From the NCBI RefSeq assembly GCF_022549495.1, contig NZ_JAKZGD010000005.1, positions 211,352 through 275,351 of the forward strand: a DNA stretch of 64,000 nucleotides. Direction: 5' to 3'. This DNA is from Acinetobacter sp. ANC 4805. Its GTDB lineage: Bacteria > Pseudomonadota > Gammaproteobacteria > Pseudomonadales > Moraxellaceae. Positions within the stretch are counted from its first letter, which is position 1, and every line of letters begins with the position of its first letter. The notes below the pieces were generated by a model. That model did not search any database. It was given only the letters and a program-made list of their open reading frames with translations, and was not told where the DNA came from. A program made the translations under genes and the position numbers. Positions 36,368 to 46,299 of this stretch are shown here, in pieces.

Positions 36368-36604
36368 TTAGATCTTTTGACCTTGAGCACGGAGATCAGC
36401 AACAACTTTCTCGATACCCAATTTATCAATAATACGCATACCTTTAGTGGTTAAACGAAGACGTACAAAACGCTTTTCGCTTTCTAACCAAAAACGGTGG
36501 TGGTGCAGGTTCGGCTCGAACCGGCGTTTGGTTTTGTTGTTTGCGTGCGATACGTTGTTACCAACGATTGGACGCTTGCCGGTAACTTGGCAAACCTTAG
36601 ACAT
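36368..36604 (-). CDS. rpmB: 50S ribosomal protein L28
   Basis: 78-residue L28: [63 protein letters not shown]. The open frame extends 14 codons upstream; the start at 36604 matches the family. It is first gene of the rpmB-rpmG operon. Confidence 0.97.
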   Translation of the reverse strand: MSKVCQVTGKRPIVGNNVSHANNKTKRRFEPNLHHHRFWLESEKRFVRLRLTTKGMRIIDKLGIEKVVADLRAQGQKI

Positions 36605-36772
36605 GGTGAACTCCATTGCTAGTTCATATAGCACTAATTCGTGCAACTAGCCATTCAAGTAAACGGATGAAATCATTCAAGGGGCGTTTTATACCAAAAA
36701 TACGATTAAAAGACAAGCGAATTTGGTAAAAACAGGACATGATCTGGTGTGATAGATCATGCCTTGATCAGC

Positions 36773-38227
36773 TTAGCGGAATAGTGTTTTCAAAAGCAGT
36801 TTATGTGTTGGTTTGTTGTACGGTGGTAGAATGAATTTTAAACTGTAGAGTTTAGGGCTCACAGGGTTTGACATCATAGAACGTTCATGAGAGAAGCTGA
36901 AGAAGCCTTCTTTACCATGATATTTACCCATACCTGATGCGCCAATTCCACCAAATGGTAGATCATCTTGCGCTACATGGGTGAGGGTTTGGTTAATACC
37001 AAAATGCCCTGAATGGGTACGTCCTGCAACATAATCAGCACGAGCCATGTCAATATCAAAATAGTAGAATGCCAGTGGGCGTGGTCGACTATTAATGAAC
37101 TGAATAGCATCTTCAATATGTTCATATTCTAAAATAGGAAGAATCGGACCAAAGATCTCATTCTTCATAATTTCCATTTCAGTGGTCACGCCTGTAAGTA
37201 AGGTTGGCGCAATTTTACGAACTTCAGTTAATGATTCTTTTTTGGTATTTAACTCTACAATCGTTGCACCTTGCTCACGTGCATCTTCTAAATAGCCTTG
37301 TAAGCGATTGTATTGTTTATCGTTCACAATTGACGTGTAGTCTTTGTTATCACGTAGGGTTGGATACATTGTGTTGACAAAGTCATTGTAATGCTTGGTG
37401 AATTCTGCTGTTTTACCCTTCGGAATAAACATATAGTCTGGCGCAACACAAGTTTGCCCTGCATTCCAAAGTTTACCGACAGCAATACGTTGTGCTACAT
37501 CACGAATGTTCATTGCTGAATGTACGAGAGCAGGTGATTTACCCCCTAACTCTAAAATGACAGGAACTAAGTTCTGTGCTGCTGCTGCCATAACGGTTTT
37601 GCCGACAGACGTTGAACCTGTAAAAATTAATTTATCGAATGCTAAGTGGCTGAATGCATCTGAAATTGCGCCACCACCATTGACAACCGTAACCAGTTCC
37701 TGAGGGAACACTTCAGCAAGTGCATTTTCCAATACAGCACCAAACTGAGAAGATGCACTCGAAATCTTGATCATGGCATGATTACCCGCAGCTAATGCGC
37801 AGATCAGTGGGCCAACAGAGAGCAATAATGGATAGTTCCACGGAGCAATGACTCCGATGACACCTAATGGTTGATATTGTACCCAGCCTTTTGCAGGTTG
37901 GTGTAACATACTGATATGGCGCTTAGAGGGCTTCATCCACTCAGTTAAGTTCTTGCTATAGTATTTGATATGTTCTAAACACGTTAAAACTTCACCAATT
38001 TTGGTTTCCATAATGGCGCGATTGCCATAATCTTGACTAATTGCGTTAGCAAATTGATCTTGATATTTTACCAAGACATTTTTAAGTCGAGCTAAGCGCT
38101 CAATACGTTCTTTGGCGCTTGGAACTGGATGGCGTTGGTACGCTGCTTGTTGCTGTTCAAGCAAATCTTGTAACCGTTTCACATCAGCATGAGGTGTCAT
38201 CGCGGTTGTTTTTGTTTGACTGTTCAT
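36773..38227 (-). CDS. Aldehyde dehydrogenase (coniferyl aldehyde dehydrogenase-like)
   Basis: A 484-residue NAD(P)-dependent aldehyde dehydrogenase. The catalytic Cys is in NAGQTCVAPDY, the general-base Glu in LELGGKSPALVH, and cofactor-binding Asn in APWNYPLLLSVGPL. The sequence character fits the coniferyl-aldehyde/long-chain group. It is divergent from a TetR-family gene, and the space between them holds three inverted repeats, so repression by that regulator is likely. The aldehyde substrate is unknown. Confidence 0.9.
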   Translation of the reverse strand: MNSQTKTTAMTPHADVKRLQDLLEQQQAAYQRHPVPSAKERIERLARLKNVLVKYQDQFANAISQDYGNRAIMETKIGEVLTCLEHIKYYSKNLTEWMKPSKRHISMLHQPAKGWVQYQPLGVIGVIAPWNYPLLLSVGPLICALAAGNHAMIKISSASSQFGAVLENALAEVFPQELVTVVNGGGAISDAFSHLAFDKLIFTGSTSVGKTVMAAAAQNLVPVILELGGKSPALVHSAMNIRDVAQRIAVGKLWNAGQTCVAPDYMFIPKGKTAEFTKHYNDFVNTMYPTLRDNKDYTSIVNDKQYNRLQGYLEDAREQGATIVELNTKKESLTEVRKIAPTLLTGVTTEMEIMKNEIFGPILPILEYEHIEDAIQFINSRPRPLAFYYFDIDMARADYVAGRTHSGHFGINQTLTHVAQDDLPFGGIGASGMGKYHGKEGFFSFSHERSMMSNPVSPKLYSLKFILPPYNKPTHKLLLKTLFR

Positions 38228-38266
38228 AGGAGTGGACCAAAAAAAGCTTATTATTTTTTAATTTTT

Positions 38267-38320
38267 AGAGTAAATACTCTAAAGTGTCAAGTCACTTTAT
38301 AGGTTTGCTTTATAACCTAT
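38267..38320. promoter_or_regulatory. Three inverted repeats between the ALDH and TetR genes
   Basis: AGAGTA-N2-TACTCT (38267-38280); TAAAGTG-N6-CACTTTA (38280-38299); and ATAGGTT-N8-AACCTAT (38299-38320). They abut one another within 54 bases, in the divergent promoter region, and are probable operators of the TetR-family regulator. Confidence 0.65.
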
Positions 38321-38347
38321 TGATAATGTTATAGATGGTTAAAATCA

Positions 38348-39049
38348 ATGTCGCACATTAAACCGAACAAAACGAAAGATCGAATTTTGCAAATCAGTTT
38401 GCAGTTGTTTAATGAGCGTGGCGAACGTTCAGTAACAACCAATCACATTGCGGCTGAACTTGGTATTAGTCCTGGCAATTTGTATTATCATTTTCGAAAT
38501 AAACAAGAAATTATTAAAGAATTGGCTCAGCAATATCAGGCAGAGACTTTGGAAATGTTGGCATTGCCGACAGATCGTCCATTGAATGCCAATGATAAAA
38601 TTAGCTATTTTCAAGTGTTAAGCAATCAATTGTGGGCTTATCGGTTTATTCATCGTGATGTTTATCACCTTGTTGAAAATAATGAAGATTTTAGAAAGAT
38701 TTATCCGCGGTTTGCGGGACAAGTGATGCAACAAGGGCAAAAAATTTATCGTGCCTTTGTGGATGCTGGTTTGATGAAAATGACCGATTCGGAAATTGAA
38801 GCGTTGATTATCAACTTGTGGATTGTACTCACCAACTGGACTAACTTTTTGTATATGTCAGGTCATATCAGTGATAACAACCATTTGGAAGAAAAATGGG
38901 TATGGCAAGCTTTACGACAAATGGTGTTCTTGGAAGGCCCGTATTTAATGGGTGAAAGTCGTCAAACGTATGAACAATTATTAAAGTCTTTAGGCCCATC
39001 TGACTTATTTGCGAGTTTATCTAATCTGAAAAATGATAGTGATGAATAA
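38348..39049 (+). CDS. TetR/AcrR family transcriptional regulator
   Basis: A 233-residue regulator with the TetR helix-turn-helix at about residues 10-57 (KDRILQISLQLFNERGERSVTTNHIAAELGISPGNLYYHFRNKQEII) and an all-helical ligand domain. It is divergent from the aldehyde dehydrogenase gene, which it probably represses together with itself through the palindromes between them. The ligand may be an aldehyde or acyl compound; this is inference. Confidence 0.9.
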   Translation: MSHIKPNKTKDRILQISLQLFNERGERSVTTNHIAAELGISPGNLYYHFRNKQEIIKELAQQYQAETLEMLALPTDRPLNANDKISYFQVLSNQLWAYRFIHRDVYHLVENNEDFRKIYPRFAGQVMQQGQKIYRAFVDAGLMKMTDSEIEALIINLWIVLTNWTNFLYMSGHISDNNHLEEKWVWQALRQMVFLEGPYLMGESRQTYEQLLKSLGPSDLFASLSNLKNDSDE

Positions 39050-39134
39050 GTGATAGGTATTTAGTCACAAGCAAAAAAGAGCTAGAATGCTCGGCTTGAT
39101 TTTAATTTTGATTCGAATAAGTGATATTAACCAC

Positions 39135-39998
39135 ATGAACACGACGACCGCCCATACCGCACGATTACTGATTACTTGCGAAGACAAGCCTGGAATCGTG
39201 CAAGCTGTATCGAGCTTTTTGTATCATCAGGGAGCAAATATTACCGCACTTGATCAGTACGCAACAGAAGCTCAAGGCGGGCGTTATTTTATGCGTGTTG
39301 AGTTTGAACTTGATCATTTACATTCTCGTAAAGAAGCATTGATGCAAACATTTGCTGCCAATGTTGCTGAACGTTATGAAATGCAATGGAAATTGACTTT
39401 TGTTGGTGAACTAAAGAAAGTAGGTATCCTCGTTTCTAAAGTGGATCATGCTTTATTAGAGCTTTTATGGCGTCATGCACGTGGTTCATTGCCATGTGAA
39501 ATTACTCAAGTAATTTCAAACCATGAAGCGTTACGTGAGTCTGTTGAAAACTTTGGTATTCCATTCCATGTTGTGCCTGTGAATAAAGACAATAAGGTCG
39601 AAGCTTATGCACAAATTAATGACATGATGCAAGGCAATGATTTATTGATCTTAGCGCGTTATATGCAGATTCTGAGTGAAGATTTTGTTGCGCAGTGGGA
39701 AATGAAGATTATCAATATTCACCATTCATTTTTACCTGCTTTCGTTGGTGCAAATCCATATAAGCAAGCCTATGAGAAAGGGGTGAAGTTAATTGGCGCA
39801 ACAGCGCATTATGTCACTGCTGATTTGGATCAAGGTCCAATCATTGAGCAAGATGTTGAACGTGTCAGCCATGATTATAATGTAGAGCAGTTACGTGAGT
39901 TAGGTGAAGATGTTGAGCGTAACGTATTGGCACGTGCGGTCAAATGGCATTTGGAAGATCGTATTATTGTTGATGGCAATAAAACCGTTGTTTTCTAA
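39135..39998 (+). CDS. purU: Formyltetrahydrofolate deformylase PurU
   Basis: Hydrolyses 10-formyl-THF to formate and THF, balancing one-carbon pools. It is 287 residues. An N-terminal ACT domain (LLITCEDKPGIVQAVSSFLYHQGANI) precedes the formyltransferase-like domain with INIHHSFLPAFVGANPYKQAYEKGVKLIGATAHYVTADLDQGPII, including the catalytic Asn/His/Asp set. The start at 39135 is the family start; the frame is open further upstream. A terminator follows. Confidence 0.96.
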   Translation: MNTTTAHTARLLITCEDKPGIVQAVSSFLYHQGANITALDQYATEAQGGRYFMRVEFELDHLHSRKEALMQTFAANVAERYEMQWKLTFVGELKKVGILVSKVDHALLELLWRHARGSLPCEITQVISNHEALRESVENFGIPFHVVPVNKDNKVEAYAQINDMMQGNDLLILARYMQILSEDFVAQWEMKIINIHHSFLPAFVGANPYKQAYEKGVKLIGATAHYVTADLDQGPIIEQDVERVSHDYNVEQLRELGEDVERNVLARAVKWHLEDRIIVDGNKTVVF

Positions 39999-40015
39999 CT
40001 AAAACTAAATTTTCT

Positions 40016-40044
40016 AAAAGCATGCTGATTCGCATGCTTTTTTT
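40016..40044 (+). terminator. Terminator after purU
   Basis: Stem AAAGCATGC/GCATGCTTT with a six-base loop, then T-run. A separate perfect palindrome ATGTTATAACAT lies just downstream at 40059-40070. Confidence 0.88.
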
Positions 40045-40244
40045 ATGTTAAAATTGTTATGTTATAACATTTTATTTTATTAAATGTATATTTATCAATT
40101 TGTTGTGCATCATTCACAAAAAACCAGTTGCAAATGAAAACACTTCTCATTTATTATTATGCCACTTTTATTGTTCTATCCGATGCGTGAAATCGTTTTT
40201 TACTTTGTAAAGGCGTCATCATCTATATAGGTACTTAGATTCTT

Positions 40245-41003
40245 ATGAGTCAATCTCCTGCGATATTCAACATGCCACACTCGATGAAAAATAAAATCAT
40301 CACTGCCTTAGTTGCGGTTGTGATTGGACACGTAGGCGTTTTGTGGACACTTAACCACATGAAACCGATTAAGTTGAAACCAATTGAGAAAGAACCACTT
40401 AAGGTCAAGTTCGTTAAAATTAAAGAACCACCTAAACCAGAATTACCTAAGCCGAAGGAAAAACCGAAGCCTGAACCTAAAAAGGAAGTGAAAGAGGTTA
40501 AAATCGTTGAAAAGCAGTTACCTCCACCGCCAAAAAAAGTTGAAAAAGTACAACAGGTAAAAACTGAAGTACCGAAACAAATCGTTCAGAAAACGGAGCC
40601 TAAGGTTGAGTCTAAAGTTGAAACTAAAGTTGTTAGTACGACTGTGACTGAAAAAGTATCTGATAAACCGCAACAAGTTCCAGAAGTTCCTAAAGCTCAA
40701 CCAGCTGCGGATCCATCACCGAAACGAGTTTCAATCGGTGGGTCAGGTATTCAGTGGAGTCGATCTCCAAAAGTATCATTTACACCTAAAGATTTAGAGA
40801 ATCAAACTCGTTTAATTAGTGTGTATATTGAGGCTGATGAGAAAGGAAAAATCACGAATGTACGTATTACACGTAGTAGTGGTTTGCCTAATATTGATGA
40901 AAAAACTTTGCGTGCGATACGAAGTTCGAAATTTAAACCGTATATGGAAAATGGTATTGCTTATCCAATCAAAACAGAGCAGCCGTTTGAGTTTAATCCT
41001 TAA
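40245..41003 (+). CDS. tonB: Energy transducer TonB (classical, Pro-rich)
   Basis: A 252-residue TonB. An N-terminal anchor helix (about 17-38, KIITALVAVVIGHVGVLWTLNHM) precedes a long Lys/Pro/Glu-rich periplasmic linker (KEPPKPELPKPKEKPKPEPKKEVKEVK...) and a C-terminal TonB domain (about 170-252, ending KPYMENGIAYPIKTEQPFEF). It carries proton-motive energy from ExbBD to outer-membrane receptors. It is first gene of a tonB-exbB-exbD operon. No convincing Fur box was found in the 245 bases upstream. Confidence 0.93.
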   Translation: MSQSPAIFNMPHSMKNKIITALVAVVIGHVGVLWTLNHMKPIKLKPIEKEPLKVKFVKIKEPPKPELPKPKEKPKPEPKKEVKEVKIVEKQLPPPPKKVEKVQQVKTEVPKQIVQKTEPKVESKVETKVVSTTVTEKVSDKPQQVPEVPKAQPAADPSPKRVSIGGSGIQWSRSPKVSFTPKDLENQTRLISVYIEADEKGKITNVRITRSSGLPNIDEKTLRAIRSSKFKPYMENGIAYPIKTEQPFEFNP

Positions 41004-41045
41004 TAAATTTGCGTCCTAGTGACAGATTAAATCAGGAGTTCGTAT

Positions 41046-41666
41046 ATGAACTTTTCAGTTTATTGGCAACATGCAGATGCAGTAAGTAAAACGCTGTATT
41101 TCATCCTTTTAGCAATGTCGATTGCAACGTGGACGATTTTTATTCTGCGTCTATTAGGAACACGCCAATTAAAACAACAGGCTTATGCTCAACTTGTTCA
41201 AGCTTTGGCTACGCTTAAATCTAAACTGCAACCTTTGACTTTTGAACAACGTAAAGCTGTTGCAGAACAAGCATTGCTTCGTCAAATTTCGGCAGAAAAA
41301 TCTCAAGCAGAAAAAGGTGTTTCTGTTCTTGGAACGATTGCTTCACTTGCGCCATTTGTGGGTTTATTTGGTACGGTTTGGGGTATTTTCCATGCATTGG
41401 TTGCGGTAGGTACAAGTGGTCAGGCGGGTTTAGCTCAAGTTGCAACACCCGTTGGTGAGGCATTGATCATGACTGGTTTAGGTTTATCTGTTGCGATTCC
41501 AGCGGTACTGGCTTACAACATTTGTGTACGTTTCAATCGTGGGCTAGCACATGACCTACAAGACCAAGCACATAGTTTGTTAATTGATACAATGTTGCAG
41601 CAAGAAACAACAGTAAAGACTGAAACTAAAGCGACTCAACAAAGTTTAGTTGGAGGTCAAGCTTAA
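41046..41666 (+). CDS. exbB: ExbB (MotA/TolQ/ExbB proton channel)
   Basis: A 206-residue inner-membrane component of the TonB energising complex. One N-terminal membrane helix (about 16-34) is followed by a cytoplasmic loop and two more helices with GTIASLAPFVGLFGTVWGIFHAL and TGLGLSVAIPAVLAYNI, the family signature. It lies 42 bases after tonB and one base before exbD. Confidence 0.93.
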   Translation: MNFSVYWQHADAVSKTLYFILLAMSIATWTIFILRLLGTRQLKQQAYAQLVQALATLKSKLQPLTFEQRKAVAEQALLRQISAEKSQAEKGVSVLGTIASLAPFVGLFGTVWGIFHALVAVGTSGQAGLAQVATPVGEALIMTGLGLSVAIPAVLAYNICVRFNRGLAHDLQDQAHSLLIDTMLQQETTVKTETKATQQSLVGGQA

Positions 41667-41667
41667 G

Positions 41668-42072
41668 ATGGGCTTTCAATTGGGTGAAGACCACGACAGT
41701 GGCATGAATGAGATGAATCTCATTCCTCTGATCGATATTATGTTGGTATTGATGATTATCTTTTTAGTCACAGCAACGGTTGCTAACCCATCAATTCCAT
41801 TAGCTTTACCAAAAACAACAGCAGAGATTGTTGAGCCACCACCTAAAGCAATTACCATTAGTATTAATGATAAGGGTGAAGTTGCGTGGGATGCGCAAAT
41901 CATTAGCTTAGATGAGTTGCAGAAGCGTTTCCAAGAAGCAGGACACGCAGAGACAAAACCAACTGTGCAGTTACGTGCAGATAAAGAATCAAAATATGAT
42001 ACGGTTGCACAAGTAATGTCTCGTGCAAGCGAAGCAGGTCTGAGTGATATTGCATTTGTCAGTGAAAACTAA
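41668..42072 (+). CDS. exbD: ExbD biopolymer transport protein
   Basis: A 134-residue ExbD/TolR. A single N-terminal helix carries the essential Asp in MNLIPLIDIMLVLMIIFLVTATV, followed by a periplasmic domain. The start at 41668 follows the exbB stop by one base; GGAGG lies about 11 bases upstream inside exbB. It completes the tonB-exbB-exbD operon and is followed by a strong terminator. Confidence 0.93.
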   Translation: MGFQLGEDHDSGMNEMNLIPLIDIMLVLMIIFLVTATVANPSIPLALPKTTAEIVEPPPKAITISINDKGEVAWDAQIISLDELQKRFQEAGHAETKPTVQLRADKESKYDTVAQVMSRASEAGLSDIAFVSEN

Positions 42073-42086
42073 GACTGTTTGATGTG

Positions 42087-42120
42087 AAAAAAAGCAACTC
42101 AATTGAGAGTTGCTTTTTTT
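42087..42120. terminator. Bidirectional terminator between exbD and msrA
   Basis: AAAGCAACTC/GAGTTGCTTT, ten-base-pair stem with a six-base loop; A-run on the left and T-run on the right. Confidence 0.9.
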
Positions 42121-42124
42121 ATGC

Positions 42125-42649
42125 TTATTCAGATTTCAGCAATTCTAGATATTTAGAACGTAATTTTGACAGTTTCGGGGGAATGCTAAAATTGCAGTAA
42201 CCTTGCGATGGATTACGTGCATAAAAATTCTGGTGGTATTCTTCTGCAGGATAAAAAATTGGAGCAGGGCTTAGTTCTGTGACAATAGTTAAATTTTCAT
42301 CATCTAAATCTTGGATAATGTGTTCAGCTTGTTGCTTTTGTTCATCATTAAAATAATAAATAACAGAACGGTATTGAGTACCTATATCATTCCCTTGACG
42401 GTTTAACGTCGTTGGGTCATGTGTCGCAAAGAATACATTTAAGAGTTGTATAAAACTAATTTGCTGTTCATCAAAGTCAATTAATACCACCTCAGCATGT
42501 TGTGTATTACCTTGACAGACTTGTTCATAATTTGGATTTTGTACAATACCGCCTGCATAGCCACTCACAACTTTGTCGACACCTTTGAGTTGTAGAAAGA
42601 CCGCTTCTACGCACCAAAAACAACCACCACCGAGTAATGCTTGTTGCAT
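42125..42649 (-). CDS. msrA: Peptide methionine-(S)-S-oxide reductase MsrA
   Basis: A 174-residue MsrA with the catalytic motif [12 protein letters not shown] and the substrate-side [12 protein letters not shown]. It reduces methionine sulfoxide in proteins with thioredoxin. A resolving cysteine is present in [11 protein letters not shown]. The start at 42649 ([13 protein letters not shown] upstream) is preferred over a longer open frame. It appears to be a single-gene unit. Confidence 0.95.
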   Translation of the reverse strand: MQQALLGGGCFWCVEAVFLQLKGVDKVVSGYAGGIVQNPNYEQVCQGNTQHAEVVLIDFDEQQISFIQLLNVFFATHDPTTLNRQGNDIGTQYRSVIYYFNDEQKQQAEHIIQDLDDENLTIVTELSPAPIFYPAEEYHQNFYARNPSQGYCNFSIPPKLSKLRSKYLELLKSE

Positions 42650-42970
42650 GAAATTCCCCAATTTTTTAATTCTAAGAATACTACTAAAGTATACGAAGTC
42701 ACCCAAAAGTAAAAGCCCATGATGAATCAGACTCCTTCACTTTTTATGATATAAAATCAATGAAGTGATCAAGTGTATATCATGAAATTCATAAGAATAT
42801 CATTAGCTTGATTTGCAAACATAAGTCTATTTTCTATCAGCTTATCCTATCCTATTTTCATAAATGCCCTTTGTCTGATTAGGCTCTGACGATTTGTGAT
42901 GTACAGTGATACCCCCGTTGATCTATCTTGATTTAAATCGATCAAGATGAACTAGATAAGGAGATTGAGT
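42650..42970. other. Long intergenic region upstream of msrA
   Basis: About 320 bases with no gene I can support. It contains a perfect hairpin ATCTTGAT-TTAAATCG-ATCAAGAT (42925-42948) followed by TAAGGAG (about 42957-42963), a ribosome-binding site for the small frame starting at 42971. Confidence 0.5.
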
Positions 42971-43099
42971 ATGGTTTTGTTAAAAAGGGGGCTGTTAATC
43001 AGCTTTTGGCAATCCAAGTCGAATGATTTTCGAAAAGTATTCACTGGATTGATTGTCTTGCTGTTCATATTTTTTAGCACGAGTATTAATCTGCGCTAA
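42971..43099 (+). CDS. Candidate 42-residue membrane microprotein, antisense to the DUF4105 3' end
   Basis: ATG at 42971 with TAAGGAG eight bases upstream opens a 42-codon frame: MVLLKRGLLISFWQSKSNDF, then RKVFTGLIVLLFIFFSTSIN and LR. The last third is a plausible membrane helix after a basic segment, the layout of small membrane proteins and type I toxins. It overlaps the end of the DUF4105 gene on the other strand, which could create a chance hydrophobic frame. Existence is not established. Confidence 0.3.
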   Translation: MVLLKRGLLISFWQSKSNDFRKVFTGLIVLLFIFFSTSINLR

Positions 43100-44050
43100 T
43101 TGATACCACTCTTTCATACTATAATTTTGATTAAGTGCTTTTAAATCATATAAATAGTTGGGTAAATAACCCGAAGCTAATAAACGATAATCTTTAGGTA
43201 AGGTTTGTGGATTGATCGCTTGGATCATGTCAAAAACCAATGTCGTACAGTTACTTGTCAGCGTGTTATACCATTTTGCTTCAGCACGTAATTCATCTGC
43301 TTGATGGAGATATTCTATGAATAGGGCTTTACGTTCGGTTTGAGGCATTCTGATTGGAAATAAATAAACTTGTTCATTGCGGATATTGCTTCGCGTATAA
43401 ATCAGATCTTTTTCATCAGAAGCCACTAAGCTAAGTTCATATTTACGGAAGAAGCCACCAATAGCAGAGAATTCCTCACCATTTTCTTTACGAATTTCGA
43501 TAGAAAAAACCAAAGGCTTTTGATCTGAGAAATCAAAACTGACTAAGGTATGCGCAATCTGAGGTCCCATCCAATAGGAGGTGATGACATTGACCCCTGT
43601 AATTTTATTCAGGTCGATCGTACGATTTTCCCAGTGAATGTCATAACTGCCGTTCTTATGCCAATTAAAATGACGCACATTATGGAGTTGTACCAAGTCA
43701 CCTTGCTTTTGATAAGAAAGTTGCTCAGCGACTTCGGGATTCCAATCGCGATCTTGTCGCGCTTCTAAGGAAAAATACCAAACCAGAGAGCAGGCAAAAG
43801 CTATACCGTAAATTAAAAGATCAGTGCGGCGGCTAAAAATATGTCCACTGACATAAACACCAAGCAAGCTGAGTGCAAACAATCCCCAAAGTATGATGAT
43901 GGTTCGGCTAAAGATTATTCCAAGAGGCTGTTGAATCCATAAGGCAAGGCATAACCATATACTTGAGAGGATCACAAATAAGGCAAAGCAACTGTGTAAC
44001 AGTCCAATGCCTAGAGCAAGTAAAAACTCACGTGACCCAATATTATGCAT
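42995..44050 (-). CDS. DUF4105 membrane protein
   Basis: A 351-residue protein. Three membrane helices in the first 95 residues precede a periplasmic DUF4105 domain. Typical family segments are SYWMGPQIAHTLVSFDF, EIRKENGEEFSAIGGFFRKYEL, and YNTLTSNCTTLVFDMI, the last a Cys-centred motif reminiscent of NlpC/P60-like permuted cysteine folds. Function unknown. It lies 18 bases downstream of folA and is probably last in a thyA-folA-DUF4105 transcript. Confidence 0.85.
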   Translation of the reverse strand: MHNIGSREFLLALGIGLLHSCFALFVILSSIWLCLALWIQQPLGIIFSRTIIILWGLFALSLLGVYVSGHIFSRRTDLLIYGIAFACSLVWYFSLEARQDRDWNPEVAEQLSYQKQGDLVQLHNVRHFNWHKNGSYDIHWENRTIDLNKITGVNVITSYWMGPQIAHTLVSFDFSDQKPLVFSIEIRKENGEEFSAIGGFFRKYELSLVASDEKDLIYTRSNIRNEQVYLFPIRMPQTERKALFIEYLHQADELRAEAKWYNTLTSNCTTLVFDMIQAINPQTLPKDYRLLASGYLPNYLYDLKALNQNYSMKEWYQLAQINTRAKKYEQQDNQSSEYFSKIIRLGLPKAD

Positions 44051-44068
44051 GATGACGTGCGATCCATT

Positions 44069-44578
44069 TTATTTTTGGTAGGTCGCAAACTCGAAGGCTA
44101 TATTTGATTTTTCATCAACGTGTTGTTCTGAGTTTACTTTATGAAAATCCTCAGAGATTTTTGGATAATGTGCATCGCCTTGTACATCTAAATCAACATG
44201 CGTTAATTCAAGACGATCGGCAATCGCAAGGGTTTGAGTAAAAATCTCTCCACCCCCAATAATAAATAAAGATGCTTTTTCAGAGTGTTGTACGTCTGTA
44301 AGTGCATGTGTCAAAGCATCTTCAATGCTATGTGCTACTTTAACGCCCTCAAATTGCCATTCAACATCACGCGTGATGACCCAATTCACACGATTTGGAA
44401 GTGCGCGTCCCATTGACTCTAAGGTTTTACGCCCCATGATGACAACGCCACCTTGGGTAATTGCCTTAAAGTGTTTGAGATCAGCGGAGATATGCCACGG
44501 CAAAGCATTGCCTTTGCCAATACAGTTATCTTTATCCATTGCTACAACGTGTACAACTTCAAGACCTTGCCATGCCAT
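44069..44578 (-). CDS. folA: Dihydrofolate reductase FolA
   Basis: A 169-residue chromosomal dihydrofolate reductase, the trimethoprim target. Visible are VVAMDKDNCIGKGNALPWHISADLKHFKAIT with the substrate Asp-equivalent region and GGVVIMGRKTLESMG for NADPH. It regenerates tetrahydrofolate after thymidylate synthase. It lies 21 bases downstream of thyA. Confidence 0.97.
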   Translation of the reverse strand: MAWQGLEVVHVVAMDKDNCIGKGNALPWHISADLKHFKAITQGGVVIMGRKTLESMGRALPNRVNWVITRDVEWQFEGVKVAHSIEDALTHALTDVQHSEKASLFIIGGGEIFTQTLAIADRLELTHVDLDVQGDAHYPKISEDFHKVNSEQHVDEKSNIAFEFATYQK

Positions 44579-44599
44579 TTTATATTCTCTCTGATCTAT

Positions 44600-45442
44600 T
44601 TAAACTGCGACGGGTGCTTTGATTGCAGGGTGTGACTCATAACCGACAATATCAATATCTTCAAATTTAAAATCGAAAATATCGGTGATCTCAGGATTGA
44701 GCTTTAATTGACACAAAGGCAGAGGCTCACGCGTAAGTTGTAATTGTGCTTGCTCAAAGTGGTTGGTATATAAATGAGTATCACCACCCGTCCAAACAAA
44801 GTCCCCAACACCTAAACCACAAACTTGAGCAACCATATGCGTAAGTAGTGCATAGCTAGCGATATTGAAGGGCACACCTAAGAACACGTCAGCACTACGC
44901 TGATACAACTGGCATGATAGTTTGTTGTCTTGTACAAAGAATTGGAACAAGGTATGACACGGTGGTAAAGCCACTTTCCCTGCTTCATTTGGGTTCCAAC
45001 CTGAAACGATCAAACGACGTGAATTTGGATTGGTCTTGATTTCATTTATAAGCCATTGGATTTGATCAAAACCATTTTGCTGATAGCTACCATCTTCATT
45101 TTGGGTTGCGCCAAAGTTGCGCCATTGATGTCCATAAACAGGACCAAGTTCACCCTCAGGGCGACCAAAACGTGCAGTTTGTTCTGCGGTTGCCCATTCA
45201 TCCCAAATGCTGACTTTATTGTCTTTGAGATATTGAACGTTGGTATCCCCTTTGAGAAACCATAATAGTTCAATCACGATAGAGCGGAAGTGTACTTTCT
45301 TTGTTGTTAATAGTGGAAAGCCTTTAGCAAGATCAAAGCGCATTTGATGACCAAATACTGAACGTGTACCTGTGCCAGTACGGTCACCTTTGTCACCGCC
45401 ATTGTCGAGGATATGTTGTAAGAGGTCTAAGTAAGTGCGCAT
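44600..45442 (-). CDS. thyA: Thymidylate synthase ThyA
   Basis: A 280-residue thymidylate synthase (dUMP + methylene-THF to dTMP + DHF). The catalytic cysteine is in [12 protein letters not shown], and other signatures are [13 protein letters not shown], the dUMP-binding [20 protein letters not shown], and GDTHLYTNH. It is first gene of the thyA-folA-DUF4105 set. Confidence 0.98.
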   Translation of the reverse strand: MRTYLDLLQHILDNGGDKGDRTGTGTRSVFGHQMRFDLAKGFPLLTTKKVHFRSIVIELLWFLKGDTNVQYLKDNKVSIWDEWATAEQTARFGRPEGELGPVYGHQWRNFGATQNEDGSYQQNGFDQIQWLINEIKTNPNSRRLIVSGWNPNEAGKVALPPCHTLFQFFVQDNKLSCQLYQRSADVFLGVPFNIASYALLTHMVAQVCGLGVGDFVWTGGDTHLYTNHFEQAQLQLTREPLPLCQLKLNPEITDIFDFKFEDIDIVGYESHPAIKAPVAV

Positions 45443-45592
45443 AACTTTCTCTAAAATCTTTTGTGAACTTGTATCGAAGCAGTCAGGCGATTTGAGCTAA
45501 CTGAAACCAGTTTCGTTTGCTGGGTATGGAATGATACTTGATTATTCCGATTATATGGCACTGATGTCTGATATTTCGATGCCTAAATCGTA

Positions 45593-45620
45593 AAAAAAGA
45601 GCGCTTAGAAACGCTCTTTT
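45593..45620 (-). terminator. Terminator after xpt
   Basis: AAAAGAGCG/CGCTCTTTT stem with an eight-base loop and flanking A/T runs; oriented for the minus-strand xpt transcript. Confidence 0.85.
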
Positions 45621-45635
45621 AAATCGTACTCAATC

Positions 45636-46238
<603 letters not shown>

Positions 46239-46299
46239 TCAAGCAAAGGCATATTTTAAAAAGCATCTAAAAAATTGCAAGTTAAAATTGACCAAATGG

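Noticed and set aside
40100..40244. Fur box upstream of tonB
   Set aside because: The best match I could place in this stretch covers about 10 of 19 consensus positions, too few to claim.
45443..45592. tRNA or purine riboswitch upstream of thyA/xpt
   Set aside because: No cloverleaf or conserved riboswitch core is visible in this gap or upstream of xpt.
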